A stretch of DNA of 34,921 nt from positions 1 through 34,921 of the forward strand of contig JAOTRV010000040.1 in assembly GCA_030247575.1 (NCBI GenBank). Reading direction: 5' to 3'. Positions 25,923-34,796 of this stretch are shown here, in pieces. The notes below the pieces were generated by a model. The model was not told the origin of the DNA and did no database searches. It worked only from the letters and a program-made list of their open reading frames with translations. The DNA comes from Sulfuritalea sp. (GTDB lineage: Bacteria > Pseudomonadota > Gammaproteobacteria > Burkholderiales > Rhodocyclaceae). Numbering within the stretch: position 1 is the first letter of the stretch; the number at the start of each line of letters is the position of its first letter. Position numbers and translations under genes: made by a program.

Positions 25923-27857
25923 ATGATCATCGGCACCGCGGGTCACATCGACCACGGCAAGACCACGCTGGTGAAGGCGCTCACCGGCGTCGATGCCGAC
26001 CGCCTGCCGGAAGAGAAGGCGCGCGGCATCACGCTCGACCTCGGCTACGCCTACGCGTCGCAAGCCGACGGGTCGGTGCTCGGCTTCATCGACGTGCCGG
26101 GTCACGAAAAGCTGATCCACAACATGCTGGCGGGCGCCACCGGCATCGACTTCGTGCTGCTGGTGATCGCCGCCGACGACGGGCCGATGCCGCAGACGCG
26201 GGAACACCTGGAACTGCTCGACCTGCTCGGCCTCGAGCATGGCGCGGTGGCGCTGACCAAATGCGACTCGGTGGATGCAGACCGCATCAAAGCAGCGCGC
26301 GGCGAGATCGAAGCGCTGCTGGGCGGCACCCGGCTGCAAGGCAGCCCCGTGTTTGCGGTTTCGGCGCCGAAGGGCGAGGGTATCGCCGCGCTGCGCGCCC
26401 ATCTCGATGCGGTGGCCGCCGCGCATCGGGCGCGCCGCGCGGACGGGCGCTTCCGTCTGGCCATCGACCGCTCTTTCACCTTGTCGGGCATCGGCACGGT
26501 GGTCACCGGCACGGCCTTCTCGGGAAGAGTAGACGCCGGCGGGACGGTGATCATCGCCCCGGCAGGCAGCACCGGCCAGGGCGGGCTCAAGGCGCGAGTC
26601 AAAAGCCTGCATGTGCAGGACCGGCCGGCCGCATACGGACAGGCCGGCGACCGCTGCGCGCTGGCGCTGACCGGCGACTTCGAAAAGAAGGACATCGCGC
26701 GCGGCATGTGGGTGGTCGACCCGGCGGCAGCCCGGCCGCTGCTGCGCTTCCAGGCCGAGCTCAAGGTGCCGGCGACACAAGCGGCGCTGAAGCACTGGAC
26801 ACCCGTGCATCTGCATCTGGGCGCTGTCGACATCACCGGCCGCGTCGCGCTGCTGGAAGGCGACCCGCTTGCGCCCGGCGCCACCGCGCTGGCCGAAATC
26901 CTGCTCGACCGCGAAACCATCGCAGTGCGCGGCGACCGCTTCGTGCTGCGCGACGCCTCGGCCCAGCGCACTGTCGCCGGCGGCCGCGTGCTCGACTGCT
27001 TTCCGCCCTCGCGGCACAAGCGCGGCCCGGCGCGCCTGGCCCTGCTCGCCGCCTTGCGCGACGACGATCCGGCGGCGAGCCTGCGCCTCATGGTGGAGCA
27101 AGCGGGCGCCGGCATCGATCTGCTGCGCTTCGCCGCCAACTGGAATCTCGCCGACGACGCGGCGGCCGCCTTGTGGCGGGCCGCCGGGCTGCGCGTGATC
27201 CACGCCGGCGACGAGCAGACCGGCTTTTCCGCCGCCGCCTGGCAGGCGCTCGGCGAAAAATTGCTCGCCGCGCTCGCCGCCGAGCATCAGCGCGCGCCCG
27301 ACATGGTCGGCATCGAGCGCGAACGGCTGCGCCGGCTGACGCTGCCGACGCTGGCGCGCGCCGCCTTCGACGCGCTGGTTGCCGAACTGCTGGGGGCAGG
27401 ACGCCTCGCCGCCTCGCGCGCCTGGCTGCACCTGCCCGAACACGAGGCCAAGCTCGCCGCCGGCGACCGCGACCTGTTCGGCGTGCTGCGGCCGCTGCTC
27501 GACGCCCAGCCCTGCGGCCCGCCGCGCGTGCGCGACGTCGCCAAGGCGTCGGGCACCGCCGAAGACGTGGTGCGCCAGCTGTTCCGCCGCGTGGCGCGCG
27601 CCGGCGAACTCTATCCGGTGGCGCACGACCACTACTTCACGGCCGACGCCGTGGCACAGCTTGCAGCGCTGGTCGCCGAACTCGATGCGGAGAAAGGGTC
27701 GGCACGCGCCGCCGACCTGCGCGACCGCATCGGCGGCGGGCGCAAGGTGGCGATTCACATCCTCGAATTCTTCGACCGCATCGGCTACACTCGCCGCGTG
27801 CGTGACGAGCACGTTTTGCGCGACACCGGCTCGACCCACGCATGGATCAATAACTAG
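25923..27857 (+). CDS. selB: Selenocysteine-specific elongation factor
   Basis: GTPase that brings Sec-tRNA(Sec) to UGA codons with a SECIS hairpin. The 644 residues contain G1 [10 protein letters not shown]2/switch region [16 protein letters not shown]3 [13 protein letters not shown]4 TKCD, EF-Tu-like domains 2 and 3, and a C-terminal run of winged-helix domains (about 390-644; [22 protein letters not shown] and [21 protein letters not shown]) that bind the SECIS loop. Usual length for the family. ATG 25923 lies one base after the selA stop. Residues 202-209 (RVDAGGTV, codons 26526-26549) resemble the peptide encoded by the dispersed repeat, with more divergent DNA. selC follows 11 bp after the stop. 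Confidence 0.96.
   Translation: MIIGTAGHIDHGKTTLVKALTGVDADRLPEEKARGITLDLGYAYASQADGSVLGFIDVPGHEKLIHNMLAGATGIDFVLLVIAADDGPMPQTREHLELLDLLGLEHGAVALTKCDSVDADRIKAARGEIEALLGGTRLQGSPVFAVSAPKGEGIAALRAHLDAVAAAHRARRADGRFRLAIDRSFTLSGIGTVVTGTAFSGRVDAGGTVIIAPAGSTGQGGLKARVKSLHVQDRPAAYGQAGDRCALALTGDFEKKDIARGMWVVDPAAARPLLRFQAELKVPATQAALKHWTPVHLHLGAVDITGRVALLEGDPLAPGATALAEILLDRETIAVRGDRFVLRDASAQRTVAGGRVLDCFPPSRHKRGPARLALLAALRDDDPAASLRLMVEQAGAGIDLLRFAANWNLADDAAAALWRAAGLRVIHAGDEQTGFSAAAWQALGEKLLAALAAEHQRAPDMVGIERERLRRLTLPTLARAAFDALVAELLGAGRLAASRAWLHLPEHEAKLAAGDRDLFGVLRPLLDAQPCGPPRVRDVAKASGTAEDVVRQLFRRVARAGELYPVAHDHYFTADAVAQLAALVAELDAEKGSARAADLRDRIGGGRKVAIHILEFFDRIGYTRRVRDEHVLRDTGSTHAWINN
26526..26550 (+). repeat. 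Possible divergent repeat copy E (inside selB)
   Basis: AGAGTAGACGCCGGCG followed by GGACGGTGA differs from the core at about five positions, but is read in the same frame as copies A and C (R-V-D-A-G-G-T-V). It could be chance within domain 2 of SelB. Confidence 0.3.
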
Positions 27858-27868
27858 AACCGAACAAC

Positions 27869-27964
27869 GGAAGAGAACGTTCCCCGGTGGGGCGGCCGGT
27901 CTTCAAAACCGGCAGGGGTCGCCATGCGGTCCCTGGTGGGTTCGACTCCCGCTCTCTTCCGCCA
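27869..27964 (+). tRNA. selC: tRNA-Sec (anticodon TCA)
   Basis: 96 bases including GCCA. A long acceptor (GGAAGAG with CTCTTCC), anticodon stem CCGGT/ACCGG around the TCA-containing loop CTTCAAA, a large extra arm (AGGGGTCGCCATGCGGTCCCT) and T-arm GTGGGTTCGACTCCCGC are all present. It directly follows selB, so selenocysteine-tRNA, its transferase and its elongation factor are together. Confidence 0.96.
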
Positions 27965-27985
27965 CCGATTGGACGAGAAACGCCC

Positions 27986-28417
27986 ATGAACCGCAGCCCC
28001 TTCCGCGGCGCCGTTCCCGACGGCTTGCTCTACGACACGACCCACGACATGTGGGTGCGGCGCGAGGGCGGCGACGTCGTGATCGGCGCCACCGCCTTCG
28101 GCATCTTCCTCGCCGGCGAGATCATCGCGTTCACCGCCAAGCCGAGGGGCGCCGAAGTCGCAGCGGGGCGCGGCCTGGGCACCGTCGAATGCGCCAAGAC
28201 CGTGCTCGCCGTGCATGCGCCGCTGTCCTTCGTGCTGCAGGCGGGAAACGAGGACGCCGAGGAACGTCCGGCCATCCTCAATCGCGACCCCTACCGGGCG
28301 GGCTGGATGGTGCGCGGCCGGCCGCTGGCCTGGGAGGCGGAATGCCGCGGACTGGTGAATGCGGACGACTATCGCGCCCATGTCCGGCGCATGGAACCGG
28401 CAGCGGAGTTCCTGTGA
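27986..28417 (+). CDS. GcvH-like lipoyl-domain protein
   Basis: 143-residue relative of glycine-cleavage H protein. The features are YDTTHDMWVRREGGDVVIG (compare the DHEW block), GTVECAKTVLAVHAPLS with the lipoylation lysine at 71, and NRDPYRAGWMVRGRP near the C-terminus. No other glycine-cleavage genes are nearby; the neighbours are selC and a DsrE-like gene. Such stand-alone H-like proteins occur as lipoate-binding proteins in sulfur metabolism, so a role as a lipoyl carrier in a sulfur or selenium process is possible, but this is inference. ATG 27986 is 21 bp after selC, with weak GGACGAG upstream. Confidence 0.85.
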   Translation: MNRSPFRGAVPDGLLYDTTHDMWVRREGGDVVIGATAFGIFLAGEIIAFTAKPRGAEVAAGRGLGTVECAKTVLAVHAPLSFVLQAGNEDAEERPAILNRDPYRAGWMVRGRPLAWEAECRGLVNADDYRAHVRRMEPAAEFL

Positions 28418-28464
28418 GGTACGCAGCGACAAATCTGGAGCCACGCCAGCGGCGAACCAAAGTC

Positions 28465-28487
28465 ACCCCCTCCCCGGGGGAGGGGGT
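28465..28487. repeat. GC-rich perfect palindrome between gcvH-like and dsrE-like genes
   Basis: ACCCCCTCCCC and its exact complement are separated by one G, giving an 11-bp arm inverted repeat. It lies 18 bases before the dsrE-like start, just ahead of the GGAGG ribosome site. It resembles dispersed CCCTCCCC/GGGGAGGG extragenic elements; no T-tract follows. Confidence 0.6.
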
Positions 28488-28505
28488 CGGGGGGAGGATT
28501 GTCGA

Positions 28506-28898
28506 ATGAAGGGCAACGCACAGCGCAGCAAACTGGCCATCCTGCTCTGGTCGGCCACACCGGAGCGGCCGCAGCTGTGCGCCACGCCCTTCGTGCACGC
28601 CGCCGCGGCAGCCGCCTTCGATTGCGAAGTCGAGATCCATTTCGCCGGTCCCGCCGTGCGCCTGCTGGTGGCCGGAGTCGCCGATTCGCTGCTGCCCTGG
28701 CCGGAGGTCGACACCTCGATTTATCACATGATGCGCCAGGCGGCGAACCTCGATGTGAGCTTTCGCGCCTGCGCCATGGCCATGAACGCGCTGGTCAACA
28801 AGGACGAGGCGCTGATCCCCGAATACACCGGCACGGTGGCCGCCAGCGCCTTTGTCGCCCGTGCGCTCGATCCGGAATGGACGACGCTGGTGTTCTGA
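28506..28898 (+). CDS. DsrE/DsrF-like protein
   Basis: 130-residue protein with a DsrE-like alpha/beta pattern: strand LAILLWSATPERPQ, helix PFVHAAAAAAFDCEVEIHFA, strand and loop GPAVRLLVAG, helix SIYHMMRQAANLDVSFRACAMAMNAL, with one cysteine (RACAMA, residue about 95) at the position of the sulfur-relay cysteine. A sulfur or selenium carrier role is possible. GGAGG sits about 10 bp upstream of ATG 28506. Probably transcribed with the GcvH-like gene before it and the zinc-ribbon gene 24 bp after it. Confidence 0.75.
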   Translation: MKGNAQRSKLAILLWSATPERPQLCATPFVHAAAAAAFDCEVEIHFAGPAVRLLVAGVADSLLPWPEVDTSIYHMMRQAANLDVSFRACAMAMNALVNKDEALIPEYTGTVAASAFVARALDPEWTTLVF

Positions 28899-28922
28899 GA
28901 GCAAGCTCCGGATTCGAGTGCC

Positions 28923-29636
28923 ATGCCTGCCACCGAGACCACCCGCTGCCCGTCCTGCCGGGCGCCGATGAGCGCGCATCGCTTTCCGCGCAAGCTCAAC
29001 GGCGAAGTGACGCTCGATCTGTGCTTCCCTTGCCAGGGCATCTGGTTCGATGAATACGAAAGCCTGCAGTTGACGCCCGCGGGCGTGATCGAACTGTTCA
29101 AGCTGATCCACGAGCACCGCGACGACCAGCGTCTGCCGCTGGCCAGTCCCTTGCGTTGTCCGCGCTGCGGCGAGCGTCTGATCCATTCCCAGGACCGGGT
29201 CAAGAGCGGCCTGTTCAACTATCTGCGCTGCGGCCAGCACGACGGACGCTTCATCACCTTCGCCCAGTTCATGATCGAAAAAGGCTTTGTGCGCCAGCTG
29301 ACCCCGGTCGAGATCAGGGCGATCGGCGTCCGCGTCGGCGTGGTGCGCTGCACAGGATGCGGCGCGCCCGTCGACATCCGCAAGGACAGCGCCTGCAAGC
29401 ATTGCCGCGCACCCATCGCCATTCTCGACGCGCAGGCCGTCGAGCGGGCGCTGGCCGGCTATCGCCGGGTTGCCGCGAGTCAGGCGGCGCCGGCCGATCC
29501 GCAGCTGCTGGCCGAAGCCATCCTGTCCCGCGAACGCGAACGCAGCCAGCGCCAGCACAGCCGCGGGCTGGATGCCGACATTGGCGATCTGCTGCTGGAT
29601 GGAGTGGCGATGATCTGGAACATGGTGCGGCGATGA
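28923..29636 (+). CDS. Zinc-ribbon (zf-TFIIB-like) protein
   Basis: Function unknown. The 237 residues carry repeated zinc-knuckle cysteine pairs: TRCPSCRAPM with LCFPCQGIWFDEYES (zf-TFIIB signature), RCPRCGERL with LRCGQHDGRFI, and VRCTGCGAPVDIRKDSACKHCRAP, making three separate metal sites. A basic helical C-terminal part (residues about 175-237) ends in LLDGVAMIWNMVRR. No membrane segment or catalytic motif is seen. The stop overlaps the mobA start (ATGA), so the two are translationally coupled. Confidence 0.8.
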   Translation: MPATETTRCPSCRAPMSAHRFPRKLNGEVTLDLCFPCQGIWFDEYESLQLTPAGVIELFKLIHEHRDDQRLPLASPLRCPRCGERLIHSQDRVKSGLFNYLRCGQHDGRFITFAQFMIEKGFVRQLTPVEIRAIGVRVGVVRCTGCGAPVDIRKDSACKHCRAPIAILDAQAVERALAGYRRVAASQAAPADPQLLAEAILSRERERSQRQHSRGLDADIGDLLLDGVAMIWNMVRR

Positions 29637-30226
29637 GAGAAGCGATTACGGGTGTCATTCTGGCGGGCGGCCAGGGGCGGCGGATGGGCGGCGTCGACAA
29701 GGGCCTGCAGGACCTCGACGGCCGGCCGCTGGTGCAGTGGGTGCTGGACCGCCTGGCGCCGCAGGTGGACACCGTGCTGATCAACGCCAACCGGAACCCC
29801 GCCCGCTACGCCGAGCTGGGCTGCGCGGTGCTGCCCGACAGCATTCCGGGCTTTGCCGGCCCGCTGGCCGGCTTGCATGCGGCGCTGTCGCAGGCAGCGA
29901 CTCCGCTGCTGCTCACCGTGCCCTGCGATTCGCCCTTTCTGCCGGGCGACCTGGTGCGGCGGCTGCACGCAGCACTGGCAGCGGAGGACGCCGAGCTTGC
30001 CGTGGCGCGCACCGGCGACCAGGTGCAGCGCGCGTTCTGCCTGGCACGGCGCGAGGTATTGGGCAAACTTGAGACCTTTCTCGCGTCCGGCGAACGCAAG
30101 GTCGGCCTCTGGCACGCGTCGTTGAAGCTGGCCGAAGTGGCTTTTGACGACGAGGCCGACGCTTTCCGCAACATCAACACCCGGGAAGACCTCGCAGACT
30201 GCGCAAAGCGCCCGGCGCCGCCCTAG
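29633..30226 (+). CDS. mobA: Molybdenum cofactor guanylyltransferase
   Basis: Attaches GMP to molybdopterin to make MGD; bis-MGD is the cofactor of the formate dehydrogenase in this window. The 197 residues show the nucleotidyltransferase loop ITGVILAGGQGRRMGGVDKG, PLVQWVLDRLAPQVD, DSIPGFAGPLAGLHAAL, the metal-binding TVPCDSPFLP and the C-terminal FRNINTREDL. ATG 29633 overlaps the zinc-ribbon gene's TGA. It is the last gene of the run selA to mobA, all on the plus strand. Confidence 0.95.
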   Translation: MREAITGVILAGGQGRRMGGVDKGLQDLDGRPLVQWVLDRLAPQVDTVLINANRNPARYAELGCAVLPDSIPGFAGPLAGLHAALSQAATPLLLTVPCDSPFLPGDLVRRLHAALAAEDAELAVARTGDQVQRAFCLARREVLGKLETFLASGERKVGLWHASLKLAEVAFDDEADAFRNINTREDLADCAKRPAPP

Positions 30227-30326
30227 CGACAAGGTTCCTGCGGAAAACTGCACTGGCCCATTGCCGGTCAGTGTGCTTCAATAGCGGCAGAATTTTCCAA
30301 TTTTTGCGAAAGCACGGGGCTGCATC

Positions 30327-31694
30327 ATGGATTGGTCGCTGAATCGTTCAAGGCTGGGTGCCATCGCCGGCGGCGTGGGCCTTTTCTGCATCCTCATGGG
30401 CGGTTCCCTGCCGAGCCATTCCGCCGCAGCGACCGCGGAAACCGGCCGGCAGTTTGCAGCCGTCTTGCATATCCGCGGCGAGGTCGCTGCGTCTGCTGCC
30501 GGCACTGAAAGAAAATTGCGCGAGGGCGACATGGTGTACGTCGGCGAACGGTTGCGCGCCGCTGCCCTGGCCGAGGCGGTACTCAAAACCGAAGATCGGG
30601 GACTCGTCGCCATTCGCCCGGGTACCGAGTTTGTCGCGGAACACTTCGCTGCCGAGGACAAGCCGACCGATGGCCTCACCCTGCGGCTGTTCACCGGGTC
30701 GCTGCGGGTCATCAGCGGCTGGATCGCCCGCACCAATCGCTCCGGACACAAGGTCGTCACGCCTACGGCGACCATCGGCATTCGCGGCACCGACCATGAA
30801 CCCTACGTCCTGTCGGCGGAACTGGCCACGGCCACCTCGAACCGCGAGGGCACCTACGACAAGGTCAATCGCGGCGGGACGACCATGGAGGTCGGCGAGC
30901 ACAAGCTCGACATCGACGCGGGCAAGGTCGGCTTCGTGCGCGCCGCGCCGAAGGAAGCCAGGAGCAAGAGCACCTTCAAGGAACGGGCCTTGATGACCAT
31001 CCTGATGCCGGTGTTGCTGGACAAGGTGCCGAATTTCTATGTCCCCGGCGCGTTCGACGCCGAACTCGACCGCTACGCACAGACCGCGGACGAGGACAGC
31101 CTGAAGCAACTGGAACAGAGACGCAAGGCACCGCCACCGCCAGCTGCCGCGACGCCGGCCGCTGCGCCTGCCTCGGCTGCGCCTCCTGCCGCCGCTCCGG
31201 TCGCCGCACCTCCCGCAGCGGCGCCTGCCGCAACCGCGCCGGCGGTCACGACGCCTGCCGCCACGCCCGTGGGGGACTGCGCGCCGACCACCATCGCCAA
31301 GACCTGGCTGGGGCAATTGGACAATGCGATCATCCGCCGCAGCGCACCGAGGATCATCGCCATGTTCGCGCCCGGGACAAGCGTCCGGGCCACGGTGCGC
31401 GACACCGAGGGCAAAATGACCAGCATCGACCTCGTCCGCGAGGAGCTGGCAAAGAGCACGATCGAGGCCATGAAGGGACTCACCAACTACAAGCAGCGCC
31501 GCGTGTGGACCGAGGGCAAGCTGGTGAGCGCGACGGCAGGCGGGGTCTGCGAGCGCATCGGCGTCAGGTCCGTGGTGATCGAACAGGGACGGCAAGCCGG
31601 CAAGCCCTACCGCTTCGAATCCCTGGAGGAATACCTGCTTGAAAAGCGCGGCGGCAAGTGGCTCGCGATCAAGGCGGAAACCACCCAGCAATAG
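30327..31694 (+). CDS. Exported FecR-domain protein with C-terminal NTF2-like region
   Basis: 455-residue protein with an N-terminal signal or anchor (RLGAIAGGVGLFCILMGGS). The FecR-type domain (about 45-165) has AVLHIRGEVAAS, LREGDMVYVGERLRAA and the closing HKVVTPTATIGIRGTDHE. A variable segment follows, then a long Ala/Pro linker (about 270-320) and a C-terminal domain (GDCAPTTIAKTWLGQLDNAI ... GGKWLAIKAE) that reads like an NTF2/SnoaL-type fold. Domains of this kind bind surface structures or regulate at the envelope; no FecI-like sigma factor or receptor is adjacent, so an iron-signalling role is not supported. Probably monocistronic, with a possible terminator just after it. Confidence 0.8.
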   Translation: MDWSLNRSRLGAIAGGVGLFCILMGGSLPSHSAAATAETGRQFAAVLHIRGEVAASAAGTERKLREGDMVYVGERLRAAALAEAVLKTEDRGLVAIRPGTEFVAEHFAAEDKPTDGLTLRLFTGSLRVISGWIARTNRSGHKVVTPTATIGIRGTDHEPYVLSAELATATSNREGTYDKVNRGGTTMEVGEHKLDIDAGKVGFVRAAPKEARSKSTFKERALMTILMPVLLDKVPNFYVPGAFDAELDRYAQTADEDSLKQLEQRRKAPPPPAAATPAAAPASAAPPAAAPVAAPPAAAPAATAPAVTTPAATPVGDCAPTTIAKTWLGQLDNAIIRRSAPRIIAMFAPGTSVRATVRDTEGKMTSIDLVREELAKSTIEAMKGLTNYKQRRVWTEGKLVSATAGGVCERIGVRSVVIEQGRQAGKPYRFESLEEYLLEKRGGKWLAIKAETTQQ

Positions 31695-31706
31695 GACCCG
31701 TACCAA

Positions 31707-31734
31707 GGCGCCGGTCATGTGGCGCCGGGATTTT
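31707..31734 (+). terminator. Possible terminator after the FecR-domain gene
   Basis: GGCGCC (31707-31712) pairs with GGCGCC (31721-31726) around an 8-base loop. GGGA and a short T run (31731-31734, then CTTT) follow. The stem is short and the T-tract weak. Confidence 0.45.
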
Positions 31735-32104
31735 CTTTGGTCTGTACCGGGGTTCCGGGCATCCTCGCGCTTGCATTGTCGACGCCTGAAGTGCTGCAAC
31801 GCTGGGATTCCCTGTGCGGAAGCATTCAGGGTCATCCAGCGCAAACACGCGTCAATGAGAGCGTTTCTGTTGCTGAATGTCGCCGAACGACTCCCAATCA
31901 CCGTTCAGGTTTTCTTCTCAATCGCTTCATCGCAACGAAAGCGGTGAATGATCATAGATAATGGCGGGATTTCGTCCGGGACTTTTTGAATACTTTGACT
32001 CGCTAAATCACGGGAGTGCCGTTTACGACCGTGTGTGATGCGGCAGGGATACCTGGCCGATATGGTTTTTGTCTTTCGGCGTAAGCGCCTTGCTCTGCAA
32101 CCAG
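31735..32104. other. Intergenic stretch without a recognisable gene
   Basis: About 370 bases separate the FecR-domain gene from the sulfatase. Base composition drops towards AT along it. A short open frame at 31719-31961 has no ribosome site and no familiar motif. A TTGACT at 31995-32000 lacks a matching -10 box. I see nothing else. Confidence 0.6.
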
Positions 32105-33814
32105 ATGAAAATAAATTCATTTACTTCAACGCGTCTACAGCGGGCGGCGCCCACTTTCTTTACTTACGCCATTCCGATTGCCCTGTTTTCGCTGATGCCG
32201 TTGCTTGTCGACGATAACGTGGCGATCGCTTTCGCCGCTCTGATCGTCGCGTTGTGGCAGATCTTCTGGCGATCACTTGCGGCCATGTTTGTTGTGCTGC
32301 CGCTATGCCTAGGGATTTCGCTGACAAATACGATCAAGTCCCGCTATACCGGCGAATCCCTGATCTGGCAGGATTTTGCCTATGCCTTGCCGAATCTGCG
32401 GGAGAACCTGGGGATGCTGATTCAGTATGTTGAGCCGGCGATTTTTGTTGCGGTGCTGCTATGGATACTCGCCGGCGTTATCGTGACGCGTCTGGAACGT
32501 CGCTACCTGCCGCATTCAGGCGTCGGAAGCGGCATGTTTGTGGCGCTCATGGCGCTCCTCTACCTTCCGACGGCTTGGGCGGCGGCCGACGAGGCGATCG
32601 ACGGATGGCCCCGGCTAAGGGATGGGAATGCCTGGGCCTTTTCCGCACATCACAACTATTCGGCACTCACACGATTCGTCCGTTCGCTGGCAATTGGCAG
32701 CGCTGAGTTTGTCTATTCTCCGGTTGGCCCGGATGCTTTCGAAAAGCATCCGCCGGTTTCTGCGCCCGTAGTATCAGCCGCTCCGCGCTCGCCCGACATC
32801 ATTGCAATTTTCCAGGAGTCGCAGTTCGATCCCCGCCAATTATCGGCTTGCGCCGGCCGCGCCGAGTGTCGCTTGGCGATGTTCGAGCCCGGCGAAAATT
32901 CAAGCCAGTATGGGCCCCTGCGTGTGCACGTTTTGGGCGGCGCGACGTGGAACAGCGAGCTGGCATTCATGACGGGGATTCCACACCGTTGGTTCTCGGA
33001 AACCGGCTACGCACCCTATTCGGTTGCACCACGAATCCGCAATGGGCTCGGCCATCGACTACGCGCGCTTGGCTATCGCACGGCTGTCGTCTATCCGGTG
33101 CAGAAGGGAATGATGAATGCCTACAATGCCTATCGCGCCTACGGAATGGAAGAGTTCCACGGGGCCGAAATGCTCGGCCTTCCGGCCGACTGGTGCGAGG
33201 TCACCGACACTGTTATGTACGCTAAACTGGCCGAGGTCCGGGAGCGCCTGATAACTACCGATAGTCGGCCGATCTTTCTGGTCATGCTTACCATCCACAA
33301 CCATGGACCGCATGGCGGACGTTGCGCTGCACCGGAGAACCGGTCGACCCAATCACAGACGACGGAAGAAATGCTTGACAGGAAGGTCGACGATTTCATC
33401 GTCCGCTCCCGTGCGGCAGATGCAGCGAACCAGATGTTTCGCGATAAAGTGCTCGGCGGTACGCGGCCGACACTGATGCTGGTTGCTGGCGATCATCAAC
33501 CGGGTTTTGAAGGCATGGCAAGCCGCCTGGCCAGACAAGCACACCGGCCGATGCGAGACAACGAGGCGCTCTATTTCGCCAGCTACCAGTTTTTCACAAA
33601 CTATGCTTCCTCTACCAAACCACTGCAGCGCGAACTCGATATCATGTTTCTGCCCTCGACCCTGCTCGAAATCGCCGGTTTGCCGGCTGATCCTTTTTTT
33701 GCAGCCAACGGAAGACTACGAGAGATCTGTTCAGGTCGGCTTGAACATTGCCCCGATGGCAGCTTTCTGGACAGTTATCGGCATCACTTGGTGAACACGG
33801 GTTTCTTCCAGTGA
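32105..33814 (+). CDS. LtaS-like membrane sulfatase / phosphoglycerol transferase family protein
   Basis: Inner-membrane enzyme of the alkaline phosphatase superfamily, of the kind that transfers phosphoglycerol or phosphoethanolamine to envelope glycans or lipids. It has 569 residues: an N-terminal region with about four to five membrane helices (10-165), then a periplasmic catalytic domain. Metal and active-site blocks: DIIAIFQESQFDPRQL (metal-binding Glu), the threonine nucleophile in GGATWNSELAFMTG, MLTIHNHGPHGG (His) and LMLVAGDHQPGF (Asp-His). ATG 32105 is preferred over TTG 32069; neither has a good ribosome site. Codon use and base composition are more AT-rich than the rest of the window, suggesting transfer. 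It overlaps the next gene (GTGA). Confidence 0.82.
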   Translation: MKINSFTSTRLQRAAPTFFTYAIPIALFSLMPLLVDDNVAIAFAALIVALWQIFWRSLAAMFVVLPLCLGISLTNTIKSRYTGESLIWQDFAYALPNLRENLGMLIQYVEPAIFVAVLLWILAGVIVTRLERRYLPHSGVGSGMFVALMALLYLPTAWAAADEAIDGWPRLRDGNAWAFSAHHNYSALTRFVRSLAIGSAEFVYSPVGPDAFEKHPPVSAPVVSAAPRSPDIIAIFQESQFDPRQLSACAGRAECRLAMFEPGENSSQYGPLRVHVLGGATWNSELAFMTGIPHRWFSETGYAPYSVAPRIRNGLGHRLRALGYRTAVVYPVQKGMMNAYNAYRAYGMEEFHGAEMLGLPADWCEVTDTVMYAKLAEVRERLITTDSRPIFLVMLTIHNHGPHGGRCAAPENRSTQSQTTEEMLDRKVDDFIVRSRAADAANQMFRDKVLGGTRPTLMLVAGDHQPGFEGMASRLARQAHRPMRDNEALYFASYQFFTNYASSTKPLQRELDIMFLPSTLLEIAGLPADPFFAANGRLREICSGRLEHCPDGSFLDSYRHHLVNTGFFQ

Positions 33815-34374
33815 TCCGCATGCTCCGCAGCTTTCTTTCCAGCCCCCGAACCATCGGCGCAATCATCCCTTCATCAGCTGCATTGGCCAACGCCATGGCA
33901 CGCCAGATCGAACACGGTGCCAGCGTCATCGAGATCGGCGCAGGCACCGGAGCGATCACCCGTCATATCACCAGAATAGGCCATACTTCGCAGTTGGTCA
34001 TCTTCGAACAGGACCGGCGCCTGGCTGAACTCTTGCGCCACCAACTTGTCCAGGTGCGGGTGATCGAAGGCTTGTTTCACAATATGGTCGGCAGCCTCGG
34101 TGATTTGCCGGACAACCTCGTCATGGTTTCATCGGTCCCGTTCAAATCGCTGTCAGGCAAGCTCCATTTTGAAACAGCCGCAGCGATCTGCCGGATTCTG
34201 TGCGTCTCGCCGAACCGTCGGTTGATCCAGTACAGCTATTTCGACAGCCACCCGTTTGTTCCACACCACAGTGGTCTGCAATGGCGGCGGTTATCAAGGG
34301 TATGGGCGAACCTGCCACCAGCGACGATCTGGGAGCTGCGCGCCGAGCACAGTCTTGGCACAAGCCCCTCGTAA
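33811..34374 (+). CDS. PmtA-like phospholipid N-methyltransferase family protein
   Basis: SAM-dependent methyltransferase of the short, KsgA-like PmtA type; family members methylate phosphatidylethanolamine. The 187 residues begin MIRMLRSFLSSPRTIGAIIPSS, the usual N-terminus of this group. Motif I VIEIGAGTGAITRHI, motif II FEQDRRLAELL and the SVPFKSL motif-IV-like block are present. GTG 33811 overlaps the sulfatase stop (GTGA); ATG 33820 is an alternative start. The pairing with an envelope phosphotransferase suggests that both modify membrane lipids or lipid-linked polymers. Moderately AT-rich like its partner. Confidence 0.85.
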   Translation: MIRMLRSFLSSPRTIGAIIPSSAALANAMARQIEHGASVIEIGAGTGAITRHITRIGHTSQLVIFEQDRRLAELLRHQLVQVRVIEGLFHNMVGSLGDLPDNLVMVSSVPFKSLSGKLHFETAAAICRILCVSPNRRLIQYSYFDSHPFVPHHSGLQWRRLSRVWANLPPATIWELRAEHSLGTSPS

Positions 34375-34796
34375 AGGTTTCTTGACAGCAGAACCGGGAC
34401 TGAACGTTTGCTTTCCCAGGCTGGTCACTTCCGCTCAGGGCACGGAAGGGTCGGCCGTCTGCCGAGATTCACCGCCGAAAAAGGCGGGCGCAGGCATCGA
34501 TATACCCCGAAACAGCCCGTCGCAGACCGATGGCGCCTGCCAAGCATTTCAGATGAAGGCTTCGAGAGCCTTATCAGCGCCGGAGTTTCCAGAGCGCGCG
34601 GCCGATCAACACGCGCCAGCGGCAGCTAGCCTGCGGCCTGAGACTGGAAGTATATCTTTGCACGGCAAATGAATCATCTACATGCACTTTTTACGACGAA
34701 TGGCCCCATCTTTTGCGAGAAGCTCTAGGGGCGGCGAACCAAGTAATTGCAGGTTGTTAAAAAAAGGCGGTAAGCCGTTGCAGTTTGTTCCCTCCA
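34375..34796. other. Intergenic stretch without a recognisable gene, next to an IS
   Basis: Several short open frames occur, none with a ribosome site or recognisable motif. It may be decayed DNA between the methyltransferase gene and the insertion sequence. Confidence 0.6.

Noticed and set aside
25914-27839. 641-codon open frame on the minus strand
   Set aside because: Shadow of selB.
31719-31961. 80-codon open frame after the FecR-domain gene
   Set aside because: No ribosome site, overlaps the possible terminator, no recognisable motif.
34408-34629. 73-codon open frame before the IS end
   Set aside because: No ribosome site and no familiar pattern; arginine-rich, typical of shadow frames.
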